From NCBI GenBank assembly GCA_016184205.1, contig JACPDD010000031.1:1-14680 (forward strand): DNA of 14,680 bases, written 5' to 3'. The position numbers were made by a program, and so were the translations under genes. Positions within the stretch are counted from its first letter, which is position 1, and every line of letters begins with the position of its first letter. Below, in pieces: positions 1-6,202 of the stretch. Under the pieces are notes generated by a model, which saw only the letters and a program-made list of their open reading frames with translations, made no database searches and was not told where the DNA came from. This DNA comes from Candidatus Levyibacteriota bacterium. GTDB taxonomy: Bacteria > Patescibacteriota > Microgenomatia > Levybacterales > UBA12049.

Positions 1-62
1 ATGCGGGCGGGCTGATTGTGTCCGGAACGGACGCTCCTAATTTAAAAGCTAATCCCAGTTAA
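1..62 (+). CDS. 3' end of an unidentified protein (partial)
   Basis: Reading from base 3, one frame stays open to a TAA at 60-62 and ends in the residues AGGLIVSGTDAPNLKANPS. The other two plus frames stop earlier, at TGA 13-15 and TAA 38-40. The composition looks like a plausible protein C-terminus. Too little is present to name a family, and only 19 codons are visible, so chance openness cannot be excluded. An inverted repeat ATCCCAG (52-58) / CTGGGAT (72-78) straddles the stop codon but has no T-run after it. Confidence 0.4.
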   Translation, partial: AGGLIVSGTDAPNLKANPS

Positions 63-133
63 CCCGTTGGTCTGGGATAATCCTGTATTTGAATTTCAAG
101 GTGCGAATGCGGAGCATGAGCGCCGCAGTATAC

Positions 134-156
134 AAAAAAACCCGCCTAAAGCGGGT
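134..156 (-). terminator. Intrinsic terminator, minus strand
   Basis: On the minus strand the sequence is ACCCGC, a five-base loop TTTAG, then GCGGGT followed directly by seven T. A 6-bp GC-rich stem with an immediate U-tract is a textbook Rho-independent terminator. It lies about 85 bases past the stop of the SPOUT methyltransferase gene and about 60 bases past an independent promoter, so it can end both transcripts. There is no U-tract on the plus strand, so it acts in one direction only. Confidence 0.85.
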
Positions 157-195
157 GTCTCCGTAGTCGCTTAAGGCTTAGAGTCTTTACATACC
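134..195 (-). ncRNA. Candidate ~62-nt small RNA or attenuator leader
   Basis: A perfect promoter (TTGACA, 16 bp, TATAAT) sits just past the methyltransferase stop codon and points at the terminator. A transcript from about base 195 would end near 134, only about 62 nt long. No ORF of any size fits: the one ATG is followed at once by TAA. Within the RNA, the minus-strand segment GCCTTAAGC (169-177) can pair with GCTTTAGGC (144-152) at 8 of 9 positions. That would disrupt the terminator hairpin, like an anti-terminator. Either this is a stand-alone small RNA, or it is the leader of a minus-strand gene beyond the left edge; the plus-strand tail at 1-62 favours the first. The identity is an inference. 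Confidence 0.45.
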
Positions 196-201
196 AAAGT
201 C

Positions 202-229
202 ATTATAGCAACTTAGTAATTTTTGTCAA
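202..229 (-). promoter_or_regulatory. Consensus promoter, minus strand
   Basis: The -35 TTGACA (minus strand of 224-229) and -10 TATAAT (minus strand of 202-207) both match the sigma-70-type consensus exactly, with a 16-bp spacer. It starts 11 bases beyond the methyltransferase stop codon, so it cannot serve that gene. It drives the short terminated transcript described at 134-195. Confidence 0.75.
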
Positions 230-239
230 CTTGGAAAAA

Positions 240-770
240 TCAAATGACTGAGCATACTTTATAGAGGACGATTCCCAAAGAGACCATAACATTTAAAGAA
301 ATATTTACTCCCCACATTGGTAATTCAACAATGGCGTCGCACATGCCTAGAACTTCTCTACTGACTCCCTCAGTCTCGTTTCCCACAACCAAAGCAATTG
401 GAAAAGTATATTCGTATCTATCATACGGCACTGACCTTTTGTCCTGTTCTATTGCTACAATTTTTAATTTTTCATTTTTAATTTTTAATTTGGCAATTGC
501 GTCCTTAGCAGAAGACGCATATTGCCATTCTACCCACTCCGTTGTGTTAATTGATGCTTTCTTAATTTTTGAATTCGGAGGAGTTTCTGTTTGTCCGCAA
601 AGAATCACTTTTTCTGCCGCAACAGCATCAGCCAATCTAAAAATCGCTCCAACATTGTAAGTGTCCAAAACATTATCCAAAACTATGTATATTGGGTTCT
701 TCTTTATATTTTTTAAATCCGAGCTTTTCGGATTTGTACTCCTAAGCTCGGCTGCTTTTAATTTAATCAT
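240..770 (-). CDS. SpoU/TrmH-family (SPOUT) RNA methyltransferase
   Basis: The 176-residue protein has the three SpoU motifs in order: YIVLDNVLDTYNVGAIFR (about 28-45) for motif 1, ALVVGNETEGVSRE (about 126-139) for motif 2, and ELPMWGVNISLNVMVSLGI (about 148-166) for motif 3. Together these form the trefoil-knot S-adenosylmethionine site and the RNA 2'-O-ribose methylation centre. The length fits a minimal single-domain enzyme of the TrmL/TrmH type. Whether it modifies tRNA or rRNA cannot be read from the sequence. A low-complexity insert KLKIKNEKLKI (about 94-104) lies between motifs 1 and 2 and comes from a 7-nt repeat. The ATG is supported by a promoter whose -10 ends six bases before it. 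TGA is the stop, so TGA is not recoded here. Confidence 0.9.
   Translation of the reverse strand: MIKLKAAELRSTNPKSSDLKNIKKNPIYIVLDNVLDTYNVGAIFRLADAVAAEKVILCGQTETPPNSKIKKASINTTEWVEWQYASSAKDAIAKLKIKNEKLKIVAIEQDKRSVPYDRYEYTFPIALVVGNETEGVSREVLGMCDAIVELPMWGVNISLNVMVSLGIVLYKVCSVI
459..492 (-). repeat. In-frame 7-nt-period AT-rich repeat in the methyltransferase gene
   Basis: On the coding strand there are four heptads of the type TTAAAAA, one of them changed to TGAAAAA. Read in frame this gives KLKIKNEKLKI. An unchanged fourth heptad would create TAA in frame; the variant gives GAA. Similar units occur in mreB and mrdA. Confidence 0.75.
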
Positions 771-776
771 GTGCGA

Positions 777-805
777 ATGATACTAAAATTATTCTTAATT
801 CACAA
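777..805 (-). promoter_or_regulatory. Promoter of the methyltransferase gene (leaderless type)
   Basis: The -35 TTGTGA (800-805), a 17-bp spacer and the -10 TATCAT (777-782) are followed by six bases and then the ATG at 770. Transcription should begin at or next to the start codon. Confidence 0.6.
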
Positions 806-812
806 CCGGAGG

Positions 813-1673
813 CTACTCTGCAGAGACAGTAGATCCCGAAGCTCTAAGTTCCCCTATTGCATCTGATGATTGTTTGAATCCTGCTGCTGCTTTTTGAGAT
901 GATGAGGCCGCATCTTTTGCTTGCTGAATGGCAACTTTCTGAAGCTGGATAATTCTTTCGGCCTTTGATTGGGACGAACCGGTTGCAACTTTTTGAGTTT
1001 GCTTATTTAATTCATCTAAAGTAATCTGAATTGATGCCGAGTTGTCCGAAGATTGTTGAACTTGCTGGCGCGCTCGCCTTGTCAAATCGTCCAACAATTC
1101 GTTCTGTTGTTCATCCGCAGGCAAAGAATCCGCAACTCTAAGTTTTGCTCTAAACGCTACAGTTTGCGCAAGATTTACTTGCGCCTTAAGGTCTCCCGTT
1201 GCTTGCTCGGCAAGAGAATCCAGAGCATCCTGCTGACGTCTTATGCTAAGGTTTATTGCCTTTGCCAGTGCCTTTATGTCTCTTCCTGAAAGTTGGGCCT
1301 GATAAATTTGATCAGAGGCACCGGCAAGATTTTCAGATAAACCGGCGAGTGCAATTCTGACTCCCTTGGGATCATTTCTTGCGAGCATAATTCTTAGTTC
1401 CGCAAGTCTTTCGCCTGCAACATCTGCATGGACTTTTGCCTTTGCTTCCGGCCTAAAAGCTAGAAACAGCCTTACTTTTTGCTTAAGCTCATCAAGGAAA
1501 AATAATTTGCTATCAGGCAAAATAAGACCTGGGCCCTCAGCTGTTGGAGCTATGCTTGGGACCGCGGAAGAAGTTGCATCGCCCAGAACCGCAGTGTTGT
1601 ATGCAAGAGCTGAACTTGGAAGGACTAAAAATAAAACCAAGAATAAGGAAATTCCAAACGCCTTATTTCTCAC
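813..1673 (-). CDS. Secreted DUF5667-domain protein
   Basis: The protein has 286 residues if started at the GTG at 1673. An N-terminal signal peptide (charged RNK, a leucine-rich core, ending PSSALA) predicts export. The mature part carries the DUF5667 pattern, ILPDSKLFFLDELKQKVRLF followed by a long helical stretch with GERLAELR, and a Gln/Ser/Ala-rich helical tail. DUF5667 is a domain of unknown function common in surface proteins of candidate-phylum bacteria and some Actinobacteria. A longer reading from TTG at 1709 is open, but that TTG is part of a perfect -35 box (TTGACA) whose -10 ends six bases before the GTG, so the short form is preferred. It lies upstream of the methyltransferase gene on the same strand, but each gene has its own promoter. 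Confidence 0.8.
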   Translation of the reverse strand: MRNKAFGISLFLVLFLVLPSSALAYNTAVLGDATSSAVPSIAPTAEGPGLILPDSKLFFLDELKQKVRLFLAFRPEAKAKVHADVAGERLAELRIMLARNDPKGVRIALAGLSENLAGASDQIYQAQLSGRDIKALAKAINLSIRRQQDALDSLAEQATGDLKAQVNLAQTVAFRAKLRVADSLPADEQQNELLDDLTRRARQQVQQSSDNSASIQITLDELNKQTQKVATGSSQSKAERIIQLQKVAIQQAKDAASSSQKAAAGFKQSSDAIGELRASGSTVSAE

Positions 1674-1679
1674 AATACC

Positions 1680-1709
1680 ATTGTGCTCACATAAAAGTCC
1701 TCTTGTCAA
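1680..1709 (-). promoter_or_regulatory. Promoter of the DUF5667 gene (leaderless type)
   Basis: The -35 TTGACA (1704-1709) is followed by an 18-bp spacer, a weak -10 CACAAT (1680-1685) and six bases to the GTG at 1673. The perfect -35 overlaps the alternative TTG start and argues against it. Confidence 0.55.
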
Positions 1710-1719
1710 GAGGACTCAA

Positions 1720-1753
1720 GCAACTAGCCACTAGTCGCTAGAAACTAGTCGCT
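1720..1753. repeat. CTAG-rich dispersed repeat, copy 1
   Basis: A run of ACTAG/CTAG units (CAACTAGCCACTAGTCGC, then TAGAAACTAGTCGC) fills most of the divergent gap between the DUF5667 gene and the plus-strand membrane protein. Near-identical units recur at 11922-11947, and inverted at 12844-12874 inside the ligase gene. No ORF or hairpin explains it. Confidence 0.75.
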
Positions 1754-1765
1754 GATTGATTTTTG

Positions 1766-1774
1766 TGCTACCAT
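1766..1774 (+). promoter_or_regulatory. Possible extended -10 promoter for the 1782 gene
   Basis: TGC-TACCAT is an extended -10 (TGn plus 4 of 6 consensus bases) ending seven bases before the ATG at 1782. No convincing -35 is seen. An overlapping CATAAT (1772-1777) is too close to the ATG. The call rests on the spacing shared with other genes here. Confidence 0.35.
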
Positions 1775-1781
1775 AATCTCT

Positions 1782-2225
1782 ATGACTGCAACAGGACATG
1801 CTGTAATAGGAACCGTTATTGCCGCAAAAATTGGAAACCCCGCTCTGGCAGTTCCCCTAGCCCTTGCTTCTCATGTGGCTGCTGATTATTTCCCACACTG
1901 GGACTTTGCTACAAATAAAATGTACAAGAGTAAAAAAAGATTGTTTATAGAAAGCTGCATTGATGTGGCATTCGGATTGATTCTTTCATATATAATAATT
2001 GGGACATTATTCCCTCAAACCAATCTGGTTTACGCATTTTTCATAATTATAGCCGCTCAGTCTTTTGACTGGATTATGGCGCCTTATTATTTTTTAGGGT
2101 CAAATCTTTTTAAATGGGCATATACATTTGGCAAGGCAACAAATAGAGAGCTTGATAAGCCTTGGGGAATTATAAATCAGGTAGTTGTCCTTGTGCTCTT
2201 GGTGATTTTGGCAAAGTTTTTTTAA
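1782..2225 (+). CDS. Small multi-pass membrane protein, YdjM-like His/Asp motif
   Basis: The 147-residue hydrophobic protein has about four membrane segments (roughly 5-33, 57-77, 81-101 and 131-147). Early motifs are ATGHAVIG (about 3-10) and SHVAADYFPHWD (about 30-41). The His and Asp residues in or next to the membrane recall the YdjM/LexA-regulated membrane 'metal-dependent hydrolase' group, but that link is by motif only. No substrate can be named. No Shine-Dalgarno is present. The last 56 bases overlap the 3' end of topA on the opposite strand, so the two genes converge without any terminator between them. Both the open frame and a sensible topology support it as real. Confidence 0.75.
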   Translation: MTATGHAVIGTVIAAKIGNPALAVPLALASHVAADYFPHWDFATNKMYKSKKRLFIESCIDVAFGLILSYIIIGTLFPQTNLVYAFFIIIAAQSFDWIMAPYYFLGSNLFKWAYTFGKATNRELDKPWGIINQVVVLVLLVILAKFF

Positions 2226-4251
2226 GGTCTCTTAGATTCCATGCCGCAAATGTGCAGGCTGGGTAATTAATGCAACCATAGAAAGTGCGGCCTTTTCTGG
2301 TTCTTTTGACCACAATTTTTCCTCTGTCCTTTGGGCATAAAAACTTCGTTTCTTCTACAAATGGCTTGCTAAAATCACACTTTGGAAAGTTCTCGCAGGA
2401 TAAAAATTTTCCAAAACGACCAACTCTAATTACCAAAAACGCTCCGTCTTTTGGACACTTTTCCGAAGTCTTTTCGGTTGCTATTTTGACCCGCGCAGCT
2501 CCCTTAACTTCTTCCAATTTCTTCTCAAAAGGGATGTAAAAATCTTTTATCATTGGCGTCCACTTTTTTTCTCCGTTTGCAACAGCATCTAGAGAGTCTT
2601 CCATTTCGGCTGTAAAAGGTATGTCATCAATTGAAGGAAAGTTGGAGGCCAGAAAATCATTAACAGCTATACCGACTGGCGTGGGAAAAAATCCTCCCGC
2701 TTCTCGCCCAATGTACTGGCGTGACTCAATAACGCTTACAATAGTTGCATAAGTTGAGGGCCTGCCGATTCCTTTTTCCTCCAAAACTTTTATCAAAGAT
2801 GCATCATTGTATCTTGGCGGAGGCGGAGTTTCATGCGATTCTCTTTCGATATTTTCCAGGTCGAGATTTTCTCCTGCTTTAAATTCCGGTAGCTTATTAT
2901 CCGCAAGGGCTTGAGGATTTACTTTCAAAAATCCGTCAAAAACAAGTACCGACCCATTTGCCTTAAATCTATAATTGTTCTCCAGTTTTGAGTTTTGAGT
3001 TTTGAGTTTTGAGTTTTGAGAATCTACAATGACAGTTGTAGATTCGATAATTGCATCTGCCATTTGAGATGCGACTGCTCTTTTCCAAATTAGCTCGTAT
3101 AGCTTTGCGTATTGTCCGCCTAACCTATTTGAGATTTGAGATTTGAGATTTGAGATTTGCCCAATGGAAGTTGGCCTAATTGCTTCGTGCGCTTCTTGCG
3201 CAAGTTTTTGTTTGGTCGAGTAAAAACGGGGCTTGTCCGGTACATATTTGCTACCGAACTGTTTTTTTACGAAATCCAAAATTGCAAATTGCGCGGACCT
3301 TGCCATAACAACGGAATCAGTCCTGTGGTATGTAATAAGGCCTTCCTCATAAAGTTTTTGGGCAAGTCCCATGGTTCTTCTTCCAGCGAGTCCAAGTCTT
3401 CTTGCGCCGTCCTGCTGAAGAGTTGAAGTTGTATAAGGCGCTTGCGGGCTGCGGCGCATTTCTTTTTGCACTACATCAGAGACTTTGAATATTCCCTTTT
3501 TGACATCCGCTAGTATTTCTATTGCTTTATTTTCTGTATCGATAGCAGTCTTTGTTACCGAATAGTCCCCGTCATAAAGATTAAATTTCTCCTGACTTTC
3601 TATCTTTACCCCACCAATCTCGACCAATTCAAAGGCAACTACATCCGAGCCTTTTTTAAGATTTGCAATAATTGTAAAATAATCTTCTTTTTTGAATTTC
3701 TCAATTTCTCGCTCGCGTTCCACTATTAGACGAAGCGCAACTGATTGGACTCGGCCGGCAGACAGACCCCTTCGGACTTTTTGCCAAAGAAGCGGCGAAA
3801 GTTTGTAACCGACTAGCCTGTCAAGGACTCTCCTTGCCGTCTGCGCGTCAACCAAATTCATATCAATGTCTCTTGGATTTCTTAAAGCCTCTTGAATAGC
3901 GTCGTCTGTTATCTCATGAAATACTATTCTCCTTATTTGTTTATTTGTAGTATTTGAAATTGGTAGTATTTCGCGTACGTGGTACGCGATTGCTTCTCCT
4001 TCCCTATCAGGGTCAGTTGCCAAAACTATAGAATCCGCCTTTTTAGCTTCACTTTTAAGTTCCGAGATTGTTTTTTTCTTTTCTGGGACTACTTCAAACT
4101 GAGGAGAAAAATCATGCTCCACATCAACCCCCAACTTGCTTTTTGGCAAGTCTAAAATGTGGCCCATTGATGCAACAATCAAGTACTCGCTCCCCAAAAA
4201 ACGGCCTATTGTTCTAGCTTTAGTAGGACTTTCAACAATTACAAGTTTCAT
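2170..4251 (-). CDS. topA: DNA topoisomerase I (type IA)
   Basis: This 693-residue enzyme relaxes negative supercoils by a single-strand break and a phosphotyrosine link. The Toprim domain shows VIVESPTKA (Glu7) and ATDPDREGEAIAYHV (Asp80, Asp82, Glu84, metal site). The catalytic motif EGLITYHRTDS places the nucleophile at Tyr308 next to Arg310. The C-terminus has two topoisomerase zinc-ribbon repeats, but in both the second cysteine is Asp (CPKD at 599-602 and 639-642; remaining Cys at 619, 625, 660, 666). Two low-complexity inserts, QISNLKSQISN (365-375) and SQNSKLKTQNSKLENN (411-426), come from 7-nt repeats. The tail overlaps the convergent membrane-protein gene by 56 bases. A promoter lies in the end of dprA, so topA can be expressed alone or with dprA. 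Confidence 0.97.
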   Translation of the reverse strand: MKLVIVESPTKARTIGRFLGSEYLIVASMGHILDLPKSKLGVDVEHDFSPQFEVVPEKKKTISELKSEAKKADSIVLATDPDREGEAIAYHVREILPISNTTNKQIRRIVFHEITDDAIQEALRNPRDIDMNLVDAQTARRVLDRLVGYKLSPLLWQKVRRGLSAGRVQSVALRLIVEREREIEKFKKEDYFTIIANLKKGSDVVAFELVEIGGVKIESQEKFNLYDGDYSVTKTAIDTENKAIEILADVKKGIFKVSDVVQKEMRRSPQAPYTTSTLQQDGARRLGLAGRRTMGLAQKLYEEGLITYHRTDSVVMARSAQFAILDFVKKQFGSKYVPDKPRFYSTKQKLAQEAHEAIRPTSIGQISNLKSQISNRLGGQYAKLYELIWKRAVASQMADAIIESTTVIVDSQNSKLKTQNSKLENNYRFKANGSVLVFDGFLKVNPQALADNKLPEFKAGENLDLENIERESHETPPPPRYNDASLIKVLEEKGIGRPSTYATIVSVIESRQYIGREAGGFFPTPVGIAVNDFLASNFPSIDDIPFTAEMEDSLDAVANGEKKWTPMIKDFYIPFEKKLEEVKGAARVKIATEKTSEKCPKDGAFLVIRVGRFGKFLSCENFPKCDFSKPFVEETKFLCPKDRGKIVVKRTRKGRTFYGCINYPACTFAAWNLRDLKKTLPKSPRAQGQLPDL
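2985..3020 (-). repeat. In-frame heptanucleotide repeat in topA (GTTTTGA x5)
   Basis: Five tandem copies of the 7-mer GTTTTGA on the plus strand read SKLKTQN-type sequence on the topA strand. Because 7 is not a multiple of 3, three DNA units give one seven-residue protein repeat. Confidence 0.9.
3127..3159 (-). repeat. In-frame heptanucleotide repeat in topA (GAGATTT x4)
   Basis: Four tandem copies of GAGATTT on the plus strand encode ISNLKSQISN on the topA strand. This is a sister of the GTTTTGA repeat 100 bases away. It lies after the catalytic region (about residues 365-375). Confidence 0.9.
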
Positions 4252-4274
4252 AGAAAAAATTTCTTGATTGCTAC

Positions 4275-4302
4275 ATTATACAAAAGGCCGTCAAGACATC
4301 AA
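4275..4302 (-). promoter_or_regulatory. topA promoter inside the dprA 3' end
   Basis: The -35 TTGATG (4297-4302), a 16-bp spacer and a perfect -10 TATAAT (4275-4280) would give a leader of about 17 nt before the ATG at 4251. The -35 lies within the last codons of dprA. No Shine-Dalgarno is visible in the short leader. Confidence 0.6.
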
Positions 4303-5301
4303 CCCAAAATTCCCGTCTGAAAGATTTTTTATCAAGCCTTTTAATTCCATTATTGACAATAAACTTCCGAGTTTTGAAGAGTCAATTTTTGTTGAAATTT
4401 GAAATTTGAGATTTGAAATTTGAAATTCCCTTAGTATTTCTTCCGCAGTTGTAACGAGCCTTGCTCCTTTCTCAATGAGCGAATGTGGTCCTTTTGAAAG
4501 ACTGGATGTTATTGGTCCGGGAACTGCAAAAACTTTCCTGCCGAATTCGAAACCAAAATTTGCGGTTATTAAACTTCCGGAATCGCTAGCTCCCTCTGTT
4601 ACCAAAACTCCGTCAGATATACCTGCTACTATCCTATTGCGTGCAGGAAAAGAACCAGCCGAAGGCGGCATGCCCGGCGGATATTCTGAAATAATAGCCC
4701 CACCATTATCTAAAATTTCTTCATAAAGTTTCTCATTTTCCCGCGGATGCGGAAGGTCTACTCCGTTGCCCAAAACAGCAATAGTTTTACCGTTTGCGTC
4801 AATAGCCGCTTTGTGTGCTACAGCGTCCACCCCAAGTGCCATTCCGGAAACTACTATTAAGCCTGCCCGCGCTAAATCAGATGCGAATATTTCTGTTATT
4901 TCACGGCCGTAATTTGTAATATGTCTTGTACCAACTATAGCGACCGCCGGTTGATAATCATTGAGATTTACTTTACCCTGAGCCTGCCGAAGGGCTTTAA
5001 CATAAAGTACAATTGGCGGATTTGGAATTTGCTTCAAAAGTTTTGGATATTCTTTATCTGAAAGGGAGATAAGCGAAATCTTTTGTTTTTTGAATTGTTT
5101 TTCATATTTTCCAAAATCATATTCTTTTCGAAAACTTAAAAATTTAGCAGTGAGCGAAGGTTTCAGTATGGGTTCGAGTTCTGATTCTTTAGCTTTCCAT
5201 GCCTTTTCCGCAGAGCCAAAACTTTGAAGAAGCAATCCGAACTTCTTCGGTCCAATCCCATTTGCCATCGAAAACCCAAGATAACAATCCCGTTCGTTCA
5301 T
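4291..5301 (-). CDS. dprA: DNA-processing protein DprA/Smf
   Basis: DprA binds incoming single-stranded DNA in transformation and loads RecA. The 336-residue protein has an N-terminal helical region (about 1-60), then the Rossmann-like DprA core with VAIVGTRHITNYGRE (about 120-134), SGMALGVDAVAHK (about 152-164) and SFPARNRIVAGISDGVLVTE (about 217-236), and a short winged-helix-like C-terminus (about 305-336). Two insertions interrupt it: LRQAQGK (104-110), encoded by a short dispersed repeat just before the core, and QISNLKFQIS (294-303), from a 7-nt repeat between core and tail. It is followed 39 bases later by topA, a common pairing. The ATG is the first in frame; no Shine-Dalgarno is seen. 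Confidence 0.95.
   Translation of the reverse strand: MNERDCYLGFSMANGIGPKKFGLLLQSFGSAEKAWKAKESELEPILKPSLTAKFLSFRKEYDFGKYEKQFKKQKISLISLSDKEYPKLLKQIPNPPIVLYVKALRQAQGKVNLNDYQPAVAIVGTRHITNYGREITEIFASDLARAGLIVVSGMALGVDAVAHKAAIDANGKTIAVLGNGVDLPHPRENEKLYEEILDNGGAIISEYPPGMPPSAGSFPARNRIVAGISDGVLVTEGASDSGSLITANFGFEFGRKVFAVPGPITSSLSKGPHSLIEKGARLVTTAEEILREFQISNLKFQISTKIDSSKLGSLLSIMELKGLIKNLSDGNFGLMS
4393..4427 (-). repeat. In-frame 7-nt repeat in dprA
   Basis: Tandem units GAAATTT / GAGATTT (five, imperfect) encode FQISNLKFQIS on the dprA strand. They sit in the linker between the DprA core and its C-terminal domain. Confidence 0.85.
4976..4994. repeat. Short dispersed repeat (LRQAQGK element) in dprA
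   Basis: The 19-mer CCCTGAGCCTGCCGAAGGG closely resembles the widespread short repeat CCCTGAGCTTGTCGAAGGG that I know from many unrelated bacterial genomes. On the dprA strand it encodes LRQAQG plus flanking residues, between the N-terminal domain and the Rossmann core, without breaking the frame. Confidence 0.7.
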
Positions 5302-5310
5302 ATTAAGTAT

Positions 5311-5342
5311 ATAGTAGCAAGTATTTTGTATGAAATTGACAA
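5311..5342 (-). promoter_or_regulatory. Possible dprA promoter
   Basis: An extended -10, TGC-TACTAT (5311-5319), lies nine bases before the dprA ATG. The nearest -35-like hexamer, TTGTCA (5337-5342), is 20 bp away, which is long, so the extended -10 would have to carry it. That -35 overlaps the one used in the opposite direction by the 5372 gene. Confidence 0.35.
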
Positions 5343-5364
5343 TAAGTGCTTCGGGTGCAATACT
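5336..5364 (+). promoter_or_regulatory. Promoter of the 5372 gene (leaderless type)
   Basis: A perfect -35 TTGACA (5336-5341) and a 17-bp spacer lead to the extended -10 TGC-AATACT (hexamer 5359-5364). Seven bases separate it from the ATG at 5372, so the transcript should start at the codon. Confidence 0.6.
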
Positions 5365-5371
5365 TTAGTCA

Positions 5372-6112
5372 ATGGAAAATCAATTACCTCCGCAGAATAT
5401 TCCAATCGAACAACCACCACAAATTCCTCCCATTCCGCAAAATTCAAACAGGAGTTTTTGGAAGACAATAGCAATTGGGATGGCTATTGTTTCATTCTGT
5501 ACAGCAATTGCCCTCGGCGGATATTTACTGGGAACCAATAAGAATAAGCCTCAAGCCCCCGAACAAACCACAAACTCCCTCACATCCACGCCAGCTACGG
5601 TTGATAAATTTGACGAAAAGATGATAATAAAATTATCAGCTTTTACTAATACTGCTGGTGAGGATAAAAGATTTATCATAGTTAAAACTGGCGACAGAGA
5701 TGGTATCCCAGTTGTGGATACATATATCAGTGACCCGAACTTATCTAGAAGCTCTGCTGTCAAAATTTCCGCTTTAAGCGGCGAAAATGCTAGCTTGGGA
5801 CATGTTGGCGATAATGTTTTAGTATCCTTTTCTCCGGGACCCATTAGAAAATTTATACTTGTTTCTTACCAAATAGCTGATGGCTTCTACACATTTCTAC
5901 TTGACGAAAAAGGAACTCTTATTAGTGACGCTGTTGTTGATAATGCATATGAGCTGGTTAAAGATGAATGTCAGTGTGGATTCGGATTTGATAGCTGGGC
6001 AGACCAAGCTGAATTTTTTGTAGAAGTTCGAACTGCCTTAGGCAATGATTATAGAGTTCTTGTGGACGCAAATACCGGCAAAACCATTGGGTTGCCCCAA
6101 AAGAAAGATTAA
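5372..6112 (+). CDS. Membrane-anchored protein of unknown function
   Basis: The 246-residue protein starts with a proline- and glutamine-rich cytoplasmic stretch (1-25). One membrane segment follows (about 31-53, IAIGMAIVSFCTAIALGGYL), then a Ser/Thr/Pro-rich linker and an outside domain of about 165 residues. I do not recognise the outside domain. It contains ECQCGFGFDSWADQ near 210-222, with two close cysteines, and ends RVLVDANTGKTIGLPQ, which recalls the VDxxTGkv strand of PepSY-like domains, though that is only a resemblance. It is alone on its strand between dprA and the mre cluster. Single-pass proteins of this layout are typical of candidate-phylum genomes. The start is fixed by the promoter seven bases upstream. 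Confidence 0.75.
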   Translation: MENQLPPQNIPIEQPPQIPPIPQNSNRSFWKTIAIGMAIVSFCTAIALGGYLLGTNKNKPQAPEQTTNSLTSTPATVDKFDEKMIIKLSAFTNTAGEDKRFIIVKTGDRDGIPVVDTYISDPNLSRSSAVKISALSGENASLGHVGDNVLVSFSPGPIRKFILVSYQIADGFYTFLLDEKGTLISDAVVDNAYELVKDECQCGFGFDSWADQAEFFVEVRTALGNDYRVLVDANTGKTIGLPQKKD

Positions 6113-6202
6113 AAGGTAACTCACTGCGAGCAAATTCACCCCGTAGAATCTTTCCGTTCGCCTTTCCAGTTCTATTCCCTCCAAAGACGGGCAGGCCAAT
6201 AA
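6113..6202. other. Short convergent gap with an unusual open stretch
   Basis: This gap between two convergent genes holds no recognisable terminator. It looks richer in G+C than the flanking genes. One plus frame (+1 relative to the upstream gene) is open through it to a TAA and would read GNSLRANSPRRIF, then PFAFPVLFPPKTGRP. It has no start codon of its own. A dispersed repeat or a frameshifted old tail of the upstream gene are both possible. Confidence 0.4.

Noticed and set aside
52..78. Hairpin ATCCCAG/CTGGGAT as a terminator of the left partial gene
   Set aside because: The 13-base loop is large and no T-run follows on either strand.
331..660. Antisense open frames opposite the large genes (for example 331-660, 3157-3426, 9861-10160)
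   Set aside because: Their translations have no recognisable domains, and they lie entirely opposite genes with clear family motifs.
1674..1709. TTG start at 1709 for the DUF5667 protein
   Set aside because: The TTG is the first half of a perfect -35 box, and the shorter GTG start gives a normal signal peptide six bases after the -10.
2985..3159. Tandem repeats in topA as a CRISPR array
   Set aside because: Units are only 7 nt, contiguous without spacers, and lie inside an intact reading frame.
240..5301. TGA recoded as an amino acid (as in Gracilibacteria/SR1)
   Set aside because: Clear genes such as the methyltransferase and dprA end at TGA at the expected family length, and conserved positions do not need TGA as a codon.
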